Position numbers and translations under genes: made by a program. Positions 19,006 to 29,046 of a DNA stretch of 64,000 nucleotides are shown here, piece by piece. The stretch covers positions 15,505,816-15,569,815 of the forward strand of contig CM020619.1 of assembly GCA_009829735.1 (NCBI GenBank), read 5' to 3'. Source of the DNA: Pyropia yezoensis (taxonomy: Eukaryota; Rhodophyta; Bangiophyceae; Bangiales; Bangiaceae). The notes beneath the pieces were generated by a model that saw only the letters and a list, made by a program, of their open reading frames with translations, had not been told where the DNA came from and did not search any database. Within the stretch, counting starts at the first letter, position 1. The number at the start of each line of letters is the position of its first letter.

Positions 19006-21318
19006 CTACACATCCAAGTCATGCACTTCACGCATGTGGACGGCGAAACAATTGCGACCACTCCTCGCACCACAGCAAAACACCTCGCTCGCGTGGACCT
19101 CACGACACCGCGAGCACACCACCGTCGTGCGGTATTTTTTGCACACGCGGCACATCCGCTGGGCGCACTGGTCCACGTCCTCTGCCGATGCCTTGTGACG
19201 GCACTTCAGCGTCGGCGTGAGATGGATCCCCACGCCAGACTGCACAGGAGCGGCTTCTGCTGCGCGGGCGACTGGTGGCCCACGGCGTCCGGAACCCACG
19301 CTATCGTACGTGTTGTCAATCAGCTGCTCTGCTAGGTCCTCGTAGAACTGGGCCTGCGACAGATCCGCCGCCACCCCCTGCGCACCGCCGTAAAGCATCC
19401 AGGAGTCAACGATGCAGATGCCCAGAAGACTCAGGTTGATCCGCATTGACCAGTCTTGAGTAACGAACTTGTGCTCCAGCTTCAAGTCGTCCTGTCGGCA
19501 GCGGTTATGGCGATCGATAGAGGAACAGCCGGCGTAGCACAACTCAGCCACCTCCGGCTGGGGAATAGTAAGTGCCACCCGCTCAGCGCGCGGGCCCACT
19601 TGGCGCCATCGAATCCTCTCGCACGCAGCACCAGGTAGAGTAGTTGAGGCAGTCGCGATGAAGTAACGACTCTCCCTGTCCACCCACATAACCGCCATCA
19701 TGTCCGTCTTCCCCTCCGCGTTGACGTGGGTGAACGACGCGTGTCCACCGCGTGCCGCCACCGGAATGACCGAGAGGGCGGCCATGGGGTAGCCGCGGGT
19801 GGCTGTCTTAATCACCCCAACAAAGCGCAGCCCCATTGACAATAGCAGCATCGCGCCCGCGACGCTAGCGAAGTACGAATCCGCGCATATGTTGCGCTTC
19901 GAGCCCGCCCACTGCGCTGCCAAGCGCTTCAACACGACCGCGCCGTGGGGTAGGGTGTCGTCCTCGCCGGTGCCACCGGCAGAGTCGGCCTCCAACTGAT
20001 GCTGCGCCGAGGTCACCACCTTGAGGTTGAGCATAATTCCACCTCGGGCGCAGGCCGCATTCTGGACTTCGCATCCATTTTCCGGTTTCCGGTCGATGGC
20101 GACATACATTGGAAGTCCCTTTTCAATCCAATGCCCCCCCTGGCCGTACCATTTGGAGATGGACTCGTCGACGCAAATGACCTCGCTCGGCACGACGCGG
20201 GCTGCTCGATGCGCGTTGATTGCGGCTACAAAGTCGTCAATCAGCTCCAAGCGGCCCTTCTCAGTGGCGTCCCCGTCGTCGGACTGAGCGCTGAAGGTGA
20301 CGCATGACCACAGTGCGTCAAACCGGCGGCGCGGAAGACCGGTGCGCTCGCCAAAGGCTGGCGCAAGCAGGTAATTGCTCCGTGGCTTGGTGACCCAGAG
20401 GTCCGCGCGGGCACCAAACTCGTACCGCGTACCCAAGATGATGACTCCAAAAAACTTGAGCACCTCCCCGGCAGTTGTGGGTAGCATACCGCGTTTCAGT
20501 AGCTTCGCGCTGGTGAGACGCACCATCCGCACAAGCTGACCCACGGGAAACATGGCCATAAAGTAGTCATAAGGCCGGCGCGACGCCCCCGGTCCCACCG
20601 TGTCGCCCTCCTCATGAATAACGTCCCCTGACAGCTTGCGCACCGACCACGCCTGGCACGGCACAGGGCCGCCGACGGGCTCAGTAACAGGTTGCGCCGT
20701 CCAAGAAAATCCGTGCGCCGTTGCGGTGGTCACGGTCGACGGCGCAGCACTCCCGCCGCCACTCTCCGGTGCACGCGCGGCCGCAGCTGTCGGAGTTGGC
20801 GGGGGAAGCTCGACGGGGCAGGGGGTGGAGGGCGCCGGTAGGGCGTCCGTGGTCGAGGCGGGGGGTGGTAACAGGGGGGCACTTGCTGCAGGTACTCCTG
20901 CCGACTGTGGAAGGGTCGCGGCGGAGGCGGCGGGACGCGGCGCGTCACGCAGGGCGACCAGCCCACTCGCCGCCATTAACTGGGACGCTTGTGTGGCGGG
21001 CGACCCCCGTCGAATGCTGGCGTCACGGTGCCGAGAAATGTGGTGGGGGGGGGGGCCCGCCCGGACGCTTCGCAGCGACAGCACGTTCTCCACGTCCCTC
21101 CCCAGCCACGCCCACCGCACCCTCAGGTCCTTCTTGTTGCGGCCCCCCTTGCTCTTGCCCGCCACCACCCCCAGCACAGTACCTCCGATGCATGTCGTCT
21201 TGGCCAGGGCGCCGAAAACGCGCGAACACTCGGCGAAGTTGGAGATATTTGTTGCGCTGGTGTGCACTTGTGCTCCGACAGACAGGCGCACGTCCAAGGT
21301 CTTGGCTTTCCTGCTCAT
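19006..21318 (-). CDS. piggyBac-family transposase (DDE_Tnp_1_7)
   Basis: Cut-and-paste transposase of the element. From the ATG at 21318 (MSRKAKTLDVRLSVGA) it is 770 aa; a longer upstream frame is only Pro runs. The piggyBac domain spans about residues 245-645: start motif RPYDYFMAMFP, then ICVDESISKWYG, GLPMYVAIDRKPENG, NICADSYFAS, GVIKTATRGYP, the TDMMAVMWVDRE strand and SSIDRHNRCRQ. The three expected acidic residues are D384 (in VDES), D480 (in CADSYF) and D602 (in SIDRHN), so the catalytic set is present. The C-terminus (~718-765) is a Cys/His-rich finger (CRVCKKY, CSRCREVH, CCGARSGRNCF, HMREVH), as in piggyBac proteins that bind the transposon ends. Residues ~85-210 are a disordered linker. 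No stop or frameshift; potentially functional. Confidence 0.93.
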   Translation of the reverse strand: MSRKAKTLDVRLSVGAQVHTSATNISNFAECSRVFGALAKTTCIGGTVLGVVAGKSKGGRNKKDLRVRWAWLGRDVENVLSLRSVRAGPPPHHISRHRDASIRRGSPATQASQLMAASGLVALRDAPRPAASAATLPQSAGVPAASAPLLPPPASTTDALPAPSTPCPVELPPPTPTAAAARAPESGGGSAAPSTVTTATAHGFSWTAQPVTEPVGGPVPCQAWSVRKLSGDVIHEEGDTVGPGASRRPYDYFMAMFPVGQLVRMVRLTSAKLLKRGMLPTTAGEVLKFFGVIILGTRYEFGARADLWVTKPRSNYLLAPAFGERTGLPRRRFDALWSCVTFSAQSDDGDATEKGRLELIDDFVAAINAHRAARVVPSEVICVDESISKWYGQGGHWIEKGLPMYVAIDRKPENGCEVQNAACARGGIMLNLKVVTSAQHQLEADSAGGTGEDDTLPHGAVVLKRLAAQWAGSKRNICADSYFASVAGAMLLLSMGLRFVGVIKTATRGYPMAALSVIPVAARGGHASFTHVNAEGKTDMMAVMWVDRESRYFIATASTTLPGAACERIRWRQVGPRAERVALTIPQPEVAELCYAGCSSIDRHNRCRQDDLKLEHKFVTQDWSMRINLSLLGICIVDSWMLYGGAQGVAADLSQAQFYEDLAEQLIDNTYDSVGSGRRGPPVARAAEAAPVQSGVGIHLTPTLKCRHKASAEDVDQCAQRMCRVCKKYRTTVVCSRCREVHASEVFCCGARSGRNCFAVHMREVHDLDV

Positions 21319-21769
21319 TTGGGAGGCAGGGGGAGAGGGGTGAGCGGGCGGCGGCGGGACAGAGGGGGGGGGGGGGGGGGAGGTTGGTCGAGAGGGCGGA
21401 GGGGGAGGAGGAGAAGAGACGAGGGGAGGGAGAGGGGGAGGGGGGGGCCTAGCGGACCGCATAATACGGGGCTGGGGACGGATACAATGGGTGGAGACGT
21501 GCCTCTTGGTGCTGGAAAGCACAGCGTCCTGCGGCTGTGCACTCACGGAAGGGGGGCGCACTGGCTGCGGACAACGTGCCCAGGGGTGTCAGAAGTCCTT
21601 CCTTGGCGGGGCGAAGGAGTCGACAAGAGCCCGCCTTTTGCCCGGGTTGTCGTGAAGCTAGGATGCACACAAGTTGCCCCAAGGGTAAAGAGCCTGCGCT
21701 GAGTCCGTTTCGGACGTCAAAAAGAGCAGGGGCGCACGGGAAGTACGAAAAAACTGGACCCGAAAAAGG

Positions 21770-21823
21770 GGCTCAAATGAGCCGAAAAGGCTCAAATGAG
21801 CCGGTTGGTAGACTAGACACTAG
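21770..21823 (-). repeat. Right subterminal and terminal repeats of piggyBac element
   Basis: Two copies of GGCTCAAATGAGCC (21770-21783, 21789-21802) are followed by GGTAGACTAGACACTAG (21807-21823), the exact reverse complement of the left terminal repeat. Confidence 0.85.
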
Positions 21824-22300
21824 GAATCGTTGAGAGTGGTCGCTCCTGTCCATCACTTACTGAACGAACCTGGGCCAGGTCGGATTCTATTGGTCGGAAG
21901 AATATTGGAGAACTTCAGAGCTCGTGTGTGCATGGTATCGGGGCCGGCTACGCCCATCTCTCTGCCCCCGCACCCGCCCCCTCTCTCACTGTCCATCTGG
22001 TCCAATCTCGCGCTCTTCATCCACAGGCACCCCAGTCGCCCCCCCGCATCACGCATGCGGGGAGGCCCCCGTTCTCCCGCCTCCCCTCCGAGAGTCGTTG
22101 GCACGTCCGCAGCTCTGTGTACGTAAGAGTTTAGACAGCCACCGACCAAGGCATACCCCGGCAGGGCCTGGTAGTCCCCTGACAACCCGCCCTCCGGGAA
22201 CTCCCTCCGTCTCTTCCCCACTTTCGTCCCCTCTCACCCATCCCCCTTCCCCCCACCTCCAAGCCGTTCCCAAAAGTCAATCCTACTCGCCCTGCGTGCC
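21824..22300. other. Right flank of piggyBac element
   Basis: Holds copy B of the short interspersed repeat (21876-21950) and CT-rich low-complexity sequence. A GTGTACGTAAGAG segment near 22115 resembles a splice donor but has no gene around it. No coding signal. Confidence 0.4.
21876..21950 (+). repeat. Short interspersed repeat, copy B
   Basis: Contains AGGTCGGATTCTATTGGTCGG and CTCGTGTGTGCATGG, shared with the inverted copies at 15952-16000 and 16205-16278. It starts about 50 bp outside the piggyBac right end. Confidence 0.5.
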
Positions 22301-22492
22301 CTAGGACAGCACCTGGCGGCCGTTGAGCGGCTGCGTCGGCCGCTCCGTCAGCACCACCATTCCCGATTCGAGGAGCGCGCGGCCGAGGCGAGCCAGCAGT
22401 GCATGGCTCGCCGTGATGACCTTCCCCGGCATAACCCAGGTGACGCTCTCGGAGCACGGCGGCGACGTCAGCGTGTGCCAGGCGGCGGGACG
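22301..22492 (-). pseudogene. 3' fragment of an alpha-carbonic anhydrase gene
   Basis: Alpha-carbonic anhydrases interconvert CO2 and bicarbonate, usually in periplasmic or secreted compartments. The last 63 residues of a - strand frame match the family's C-terminal part: WHTLTSPPCSESVTWVM (family: 'Y.GSLT(T/S)PPCSE.V.W'), a 'V....I..(S/A)' strand, and VLTERPTQPLNGRQVLS before TAG (family: 'N.RP.QPLNGR.V'). The Thr and PPC substrate-pocket residues are there. Nothing upstream on the - strand (to about 24.5 kb) carries the zinc-ligand motifs, and no good splice acceptor lies just before the match. I infer a truncated remnant; a terminal exon with distant upstream exons is the alternative. Confidence 0.6.
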
Positions 22493-22540
22493 GCCACGAT
22501 CCACGCAAGCACACCCCACGCCCCCGCTCCCCACAAAGCC

Positions 22541-24601
22541 TCACCTATTTCTACATTGAAAGGCACCCCCACTCCCTCCCCTCGCCTTCGCTCTTCTCGC
22601 GTCGTTCTCGTCGAGTCATCTGCGAGAGCTGCCGGCGGAAGCCTCACGCCGACGCCGCCATCAAACACCGTTCAGAAGATGGCGCCCCCTCCTCACCCCC
22701 TTAGCGCTCCCTCTCCACCATTGTATGTCTCCCCTAAAGTGCTCCTCTTGGAGCTCCAAGAACAGTTGCCCGCCCTCGCCCATTCCTCCTCAAGCCCATT
22801 GCTCCCTCATACAAAGAATATGCACGCAGTCTTCAGCTGCCACCGCCGCTGGTCCCCGGCCTCCGCTGACTTGCCGCCACCTGTAGGCCACCACCGCTCC
22901 GCGCGGCCTCTCTCGTCACCGCCGCTGCTGGCTTTCCGGCGTCCCACCCTCGCCGCCGCCGTTCCACGCCTGTCACCGTGCCCCCCGCCGCCGGCTGGAC
23001 GCCGCCCCGCGGTGCTACCGCCGACGTCGCTGCAGCCGCCGCTCCCGCCGCCGAGGTCAGTCGCCCGCCACCGCTTACCTGCTAGCGTAGCGCACGCTGG
23101 ATGGCCACGGGCTGCTGTCCGTGTGCCCCCGCGGCCACTATCGATGGCTCTGGCCGCCGGCATCCCCCCCGCCATCGCCGCCACCCTTTCTTCTTCCCAC
23201 CTCCCCCCGCTGTCCCTCCTTTCCCCCCCTCCTCCCTCTTCGCACTTTGTTTTGGTGTGCAACATTTGGTGAACCCTGACCTCCCCCTCCGCCCCCTCTC
23301 CCCCCTCCCCCCGCCCCCCAACGGCACCACCCCCCCCTGCCGCCTCCGCGTCGGCGGCCGCGGTGGCGCCGCCGCAACGGCAGCGGCGACGACGGGGACA
23401 GCAGCAGTGTGCCCCCCTCCCAGTGAGCGCCCGCTCCCGTGCCTACACCCCCCCACGGACGCGCACCCCCCTCCCCTCTCTCGTCGCCACCTCGGCCCCC
23501 CAAAAAGTATATGTCTGGTCTCTAGCCACTCTCTTCCGCCCGTATCGCCGTGGCCACCAACCCCCTCACGCTCTTTTGAGGGGTTGGAATCGGCGCAGGC
23601 AGTGGACAGTAGGGGACGGGGGGGGGGGGGGGGGGGGGGGGGAGGTGGCGACGCACGCGCGGGGGCGGCGGTGTCGCCGCCGACGCCGTCCCAGCCACAG
23701 GGTAACGCGGCGTCGTCCAGCCCGGGGTCAGCCCTATCGCCGACGGGGGAGTCCCCGTCCCAGTGGGGTGTTCCCGACGTTGGTGCTAGAGGGAGGGCAG
23801 CGGCACAAGCGGCACAGGAGGCACCGGGGCGATACCGGCGGCTTCACCGGCTAGTCCGCCCTTCCCCGCCCCTCCGACACACCGCACGCGAGTAGCCGGA
23901 ACGCCTGCAAGGTACTGACGGAAGGCGGCTGCAGCGGCCGTGCCGTATGCGGCGGCACCTCGTGCGGGGTTGCGGCCGGCTGCGCCGGCGGCGGCCGGCC
24001 GAGCGCGAAGCGGCCTCCACCACCAATCCCTCCACCGTTATTCGCATCCCCCTTCCGCATCCCTGCCGCGCCCCATAACCCCCCCCCCCCCCCCCCAAGC
24101 GACGTGGCCCACGCCGCGCGCCCGTGTCGAAGGACCAGTCCAGGAGATGGTCATCACCCGCCCCCCCCCCCCCCCCCCACCCTCCCGCGCCGCGACTCTG
24201 TACTGCCAAACCCCCCCCACTCCCGCTCCCGCCCCCTATGTGACCGCCACCACGAACAAGCAGCCTTCTCTGCGCTCTGCGGCCACTCCCAATGATGGGT
24301 TTACTGTGTGGCGGGCGCCGAGCCGCAGCACGGGAGCGCCGCGGCAGCGGTGGCGCGGTCATGGGGTGAGGGGGGGCACGTGGTGGTGGGGTGGGGGTGG
24401 GTGGATGGTGGGGACAGGACCTCCGCCCTCCTCCTTCAGGGTGGAGGTGTTGTTGCTCGTGCTGCTCTTCGGTTCCTGGGCTCATTGGGGGAAGCGCGGG
24501 AAAAAAATCGCAGAGGGACTCGTACACGGTGGCTCGTACGGCGCGCGCGCTCCCACCCCCCCACCCTCCCTCCTGTCACCTCTTCGGTGATATCCTCCTC
24601 C
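22541..24601. other. Low-complexity spacer, no recognised gene
   Basis: Pyrimidine-rich tracts (22990-23340), an almost pure G run (23618-23642) and C runs at 24080-24097 and 24162-24178 dominate. Open frames are Pro/Gly/Arg-rich and lack any motif. I see no RNA gene. Confidence 0.45.
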
Positions 24602-24663
24602 CCCGACAACTGACTCTTGGCGTCTCGTGAATGCGTCATGTCCGACTCTTGCGATGACGATGA

Positions 24664-27600
24664 CAATGGGATGGATGGATCCCCTCGGGCCGCCGGGCTC
24701 AACGACTGAACACGAGTGACGAGGAGGCGCCCGTGGGCAGTGGCGACGGCGACGGTGGCGGTAGCGGTGGCGGTGGCGGTGTACCTGCCTTGGGGCGGGG
24801 GGGCGCACGCCAATCAGGTGTAACAAACGACACGGACGTGGCTATGGGCGACGGTGCAGACAGCGAGTCGAGTGGGGACGCCACCGACGCGGACGACGAC
24901 GACGAAGACGACGCTGCCGCAGGCGAAGGTCACGGCGGTGACGACTCTGACGTCACCCCCGAGGAGGTGCTGCGGCTGGAGCACGCGGTGGTCATCAAGG
25001 CCGCCCTCCTACGCCGCCAACCGGCCGCCAGTTATGCCGCTACCACACGGGCAGGGCAGCCAGAGGCGTCGTCATCTGGCAGTCGGGAGGCCAAGGCTCG
25101 CACATCTCTGGCCACAGCGCTGGCGGCGGTATCGAGAGGCGGTGGCAGCGGCCAACGCTGTCATGGCGGCGGTGGTGGTGTCGACGCCGCCGCCGTCGTG
25201 CCCGGCACAAACGCACCGGTTGCGGCAGCGGGGGACGTCCTCGCCGCCGTCGTCGCCGACGCGGTCGCCGACGCGGCGTCCTGCGTCGAGGGCACCGACG
25301 CCGCGGACGATGCCCTCTTTCTGGCTGCGCGCGCCCGCCGAGCGTCGTCGCTGGTCGCGTCGACTGCACAGGGGCTGTCTCGAAAGTTGGTGGAGGTGGA
25401 CACGCCACGGCCAAGCCCGACGGCAGGTCGCGGCGCTGCCGGGGGCCCCCTCGCTCGCCAATGCTCGGCGTGCAAGAGTTACGGCCACACGGCGCGTGCC
25501 GCGGCGTGCCGCGCCAAGCGGCTGTGTGCGGGAAACGCAGACGCGTACAACCGGGGAGGGGACCCCACCACGACAGACCCGTTTGCGAGTCGTGCGACGG
25601 TGACGCACACGGTGACGGTGCCTGTGGCGTTGGTGTTGGCGGCGCTGGTTGGGGAGGAGGAAGGGTCGGACCCGCAGGCGCCCCCCCCCGGAGGAGGCCA
25701 AGGCGGCGGCCACCCACGAGACTAAGGCACCGCCGCTGCCGCCGCCCGTGAGGGTCTCCAAAAGGCGTTTGAGGACGTGTCGGAGGCGACCACACAGCTG
25801 CACTTTACGATGCGGATGGTGTTTCTCAACACCTTCCTAGCCCTCTTTGACGACGTGGGCGCCGCGGGGTGGGACAGCGCGCTCACTTCCAAGTCGGCCT
25901 CATGGGACGAGTATTGGAACTGGCTTTTGTACTCCCTGGGCTGCCTGGGCGCAGACGGCAGTGCCCTGCCCAAAGACGCCCGGTGCACCAAGTGCGGCTG
26001 TATGCGCACCAACACTTGCTGTGGAAGGGGCATACGTGGCAAGCCGGGAGCCGCCGCACGTCTACTTGCGGCCCACTCGGAGCTGATGGCGGCTACGGAG
26101 ACGGCAACGCGGAACCTCGCAGCGCCCTTCACCCCTGCATGCGACGCGCACTTGCCGAGCAAGAACAGCCACGCGCGGTGGAAGCCGGTGGCAACCAACA
26201 TTTTCGCCCACGTGCAGCGGACGTTGGCAGTTGCGATTCGGCGGCTGGCGCGCCACGTCGCGTCTGCTGTGCCGGCGGCTTTGGCTGCGGCTGCAAGCCC
26301 GGCCCCCACCCGCGACGCGTTGGAGGCGTGGGAGGCTGCCTCGTACAAGGCGGCTGTAGGGTGTTTGACGCGCGGCATTGAGTACCTGACCGGCCGGGGG
26401 TGTGCCGCCCTGCGCCTCCCGCCACTGTCGGTCCGCACCACGGTGTGCAAAGGAATCGCTGCCGCGAGGATTGCAACGCAACACCAAGAGTGCCACCCGT
26501 TCCCGCTCCTGTCTGTCGACATGGTGGCCCAGAGCTGGTAGCGGTACCTGCTGCTTCTGATCGCCGTCCTCCGGCGGGGTGTCGACAAGCCGTACGCGCT
26601 GGTGCCCGGCACATCGGCGGAACTCCACCGGTACGGGGCGGTAACGCTGGCAACGCTGGCGCGTATTGTGAAACGGCTGCTGCCCACAGACGCCGCTCTG
26701 GTCGGTGACGTGGCCGAGTACGGCGCGGCGGCCATTGCGGCGCGCGTGCGCGGCGGCGCACTTCGGTCCCGCTCGTCAACGCTCGGGTCTGACATGCGCA
26801 CCAACAACGCCGGCTGTGTCTTTACCGTTACCCGACAGGCGACGGTGGCAGAGGCATAGGCGGCGGACGTGGCGGCCGTCACCCGCAGGCCGAACGGCTA
26901 CCGCGTGCGGGATCGTGTGCTGGCCTCTCCCGCAACGCAGCTGGAGAAGCAGGGATTTCCCATGCAGTCTCTGCGGACCGTGTGCCCCGTTCCTTTGGAC
27001 CCGGGCGACAAGGAAATCCTGGCGTCGAAAAGCACAGTCCTCCACCCTGCCAATTGGGGTGACCGGCCATGCGTCCGTCGTCGTCGGTGGGCGCGGGCAA
27101 AGATGGTGGCCCTCAACGCGTTGAAGTGCGCGGCAATGGCAGTGGTCGGCGTGGCGGTCGCCGCCAGTGGCAGTCGTCAAGAGGCGGCGCGTGTCGACGA
27201 GGCCATGGCGGCTGCTGCGGGGGAGCTATCCCCCCAGCCTCGAGGCACCAAGCGCAAGTCGTCGGGACCGGCGGGAGGGCGTGCCCACAAGTCCACCGAC
27301 GGGGGGGCGGCGGGTGGTGCCCCGATAAGGGGGGGGGGGGGGGGGGGTGGAGGCGGTGGACCTGGAGGGACGGCGAGTGCGTCGGGCGGGACGAATGCCG
27401 CGGGCGGTGCAAGCAATGCTGCTCGTAGCGGACAGCCGCCTGCTGTGGTTAAGGCTGCAGAGGGGACGCCCGCCGCCCCCCCATCGCCCTCTCCACCGGA
27501 GCCCTCTCCTAGAGAGCGCCGCCAGCACCGCGGCCGCGCCGCCAGACTCCGTCGGGACGCCCGGCAGGCGCTGCAGGCGGCTCTGCGAGACATGCTCGGC

Positions 27601-28986
27601 AACCCCCACCGCGGCCGGTGGTCGGTGCCCCGGCACAAGGCAGTGGATGTTGCCTTTCGGTGCCTCTATCGGGCCGCCTGCCGTCGCGTTCGGTTGCCAC
27701 GCAATGTACGCCCTGGTGTGGCCGCGTACGCGGCGAGCAAGGCCGACGCAGAGGCCGCTTACCTCGACGCCGCGGCCGCGTACGCGGCAGCTGTTGACCG
27801 GCTGCGTGCCGAGGTGGTTGCCTATGCCACCGCCACGCGCGGCCGCCGGTCCCCCCCGCCTGCCGGTACTACCTGCACGCTCTCCCGTGGCCGGTACCAC
27901 GAAATGGGCGGCGGTGACATGGTACGGCGGGCGGCCGTGGCACACTGGGCGGCGGCGGTACAGCAGATCCGACTGGCCGTGCAGAGCGGGTGTGTGGCGT
28001 CTGCAGGTCCCGCGGCCATCACCCCAGAGGCAGTTGCCGCGCACGACTCGGTTCGCTCGGGAGACACGGCGGTGGTTCTGGCGGCCACCTGCCAGTGGAT
28101 GCGCTCTCGGCGGCAGGCACTGTATCGTGCGGTGTGGGGGTCCCAGGCGACGGCGGGGACGCGCAAGGCGCGGGTTCATCAGGTTATTCAGCGGCACTCG
28201 ATGGCTGCGACCGTGGTCCGCGAACTGACCGGTGGGTACCTGCGCCGCGTCATCGGCGGGACGGCGGTGGTGGTTGTTATGGGCGACGCGGCGACGCGCG
28301 GGGGCGCCACCTGGCTCCGAAAGCACCTCCGCCGGCTGTGCTGGCTTGTGGACACGCCAGAGCACAACTCGAGCCAGGCGTGCGGCCGTTGCCACAAGAA
28401 GCTGGCGATTGTGTTTCCGACGGCGGCGGCGGCGCCAAGGGTTCCCCGCGGCTCCCTGATTTGCGGGCGCCGACGCGGCACGGCGGGGCGGCGTGGCCAC
28501 CCGGCAGCCTCTATACGTGGCTCTTGGATACGCACCACCTGACGGCGGTGCGGGCGCCGACGCGCGGCGTGTCGGGCCGAGGCGGCGAACAAGGCGGCGA
28601 CGGCGTTGGCCAAGAACCCCCCCCCCTCTGTGCCCGTCCACCGCGACCGGTCGCGCTCTGGGCTGTGGGGGGTGCCGTCGTGCGAGGAGCACGGCCGGTT
28701 CAACCGGGACACCAACGCGGCGATGAACATGGGGTGGATGTTCATCCAGCAGATGCGGCAGCGCAGCTGCTTTCCAGTTTACGGCCGGCAGCGCGTGCCA
28801 AAGCCGGGGGCGCGGCGGGGTGGGGGACCGGCGGCAGCTGGTAGCGGCCAGGAGACACCAACGGCACGAGACGGTCCAACATCGCGCATCTCATGTCCCG
28901 CGTGTGCCCCCGGGTGGCTGCAACTGCCAACCTCTCCTCCCCTACAAGCCGCTTGCGGGTATATTTGTCGGGTGTGTCAGTATTGA
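24664..28986 (+). pseudogene. Fanzor/TnpB-like nuclease gene, single frame with four stops
   Basis: Read in one frame throughout, the parts come in TnpB/Fanzor order. There is an acidic N-terminus, then a zinc knuckle CSACKSYGHTARAAAC (25462-25509) like those at the head of many Fanzor proteins. A Cys patch CTKCGCMRTNTC (25984-26019) and a helical domain follow. RuvC-I is PVPLDPGDKEIL (Asp at 26998-27000). After a Gly-rich linker come a helical region and the TVVVVMGDAAT-type strand (28261-28300). The zinc ribbon is ACGRC (28378-28392) and CEEH (28681-28692). RuvC-III is NRDTNAAMNM (Asp at 28708-28710). The frame is broken by TAA 25723, TAG 26539, TAG 26857 and TGA 28540, but by no frameshift. 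A start is unclear; an ATG at 24638 (MSDSCDDDDNGMDG) is in another frame. I infer a recently inactivated copy. Confidence 0.75.
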
Positions 28987-29046
28987 CGGGTGCTAACTCC
29001 GGTTAGTGGACGGCGCTCTGTTCCGCGTTAGTAGAGGGTTGTCGGG
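28987..29046 (+). ncRNA. Candidate right-end guide (omega) RNA region
   Basis: In TnpB/Fanzor elements the guide RNA overlaps the 3' end of the nuclease gene and runs to the right element end, with the guide read from the flank. The 60 bp here contain a CTAAC-TCCG-GTTAG hairpin (28993-29006) and end at the candidate right terminus. The call is inferred from position and this one hairpin. Confidence 0.2.

Larger units (their letters stand above)
17595..21823. mobile_element. piggyBac-type DNA transposon with two genes
   Basis: The 4.2-kb element has perfect 17-bp terminal inverted repeats, CTAGTGTCTAGTCTACC (17595-17611 and inverted at 21807-21823). Inside each end are two copies of a near-palindrome GGCTCAAATGAGCC (17620-17633, 17642-17655; 21770-21783, 21789-21802), probably transposase-binding sites. 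It carries a full-length piggyBac-family transposase on the - strand and a convergent Ala-rich coiled-coil ORF on the + strand, 73 bp apart. Both frames are uninterrupted and the ends are identical, so it looks whole and young. Usual piggyBac target sites are TTAA. Here the outermost bases are CTAG on both sides, which could be a 4-bp target duplication or part of the repeat. The family call rests on the transposase. Confidence 0.88.
24602..29046 (+). mobile_element. TnpB/Fanzor-type element, about 4.4 kb
   Basis: Fanzors are eukaryotic relatives of the transposon protein TnpB, RNA-guided DNA nucleases related to Cas12. The element is defined by its long protein frame (24664-28986). Candidate ends are a 9-bp inverted match, CCCGACAAC at 24602-24610 and GTTGTCGGG at 29038-29046; this is short and may be chance. 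No target-site duplication is seen, as is normal for IS607/IS200-type elements. The ~60 bp between the protein end and the candidate right end hold a small hairpin (28993-29006) and are where a guide (omega) RNA would be expected. No separate serine or tyrosine recombinase gene is visible, so the element would need help in trans. Confidence 0.6.

Noticed and set aside
24664-28986. Programmed stop-codon readthrough or selenocysteine in the Fanzor-type gene
   Set aside because: Three different stop codons are involved, the contexts share nothing, and all fit C-to-T decay. No SECIS-like structure was recognised.
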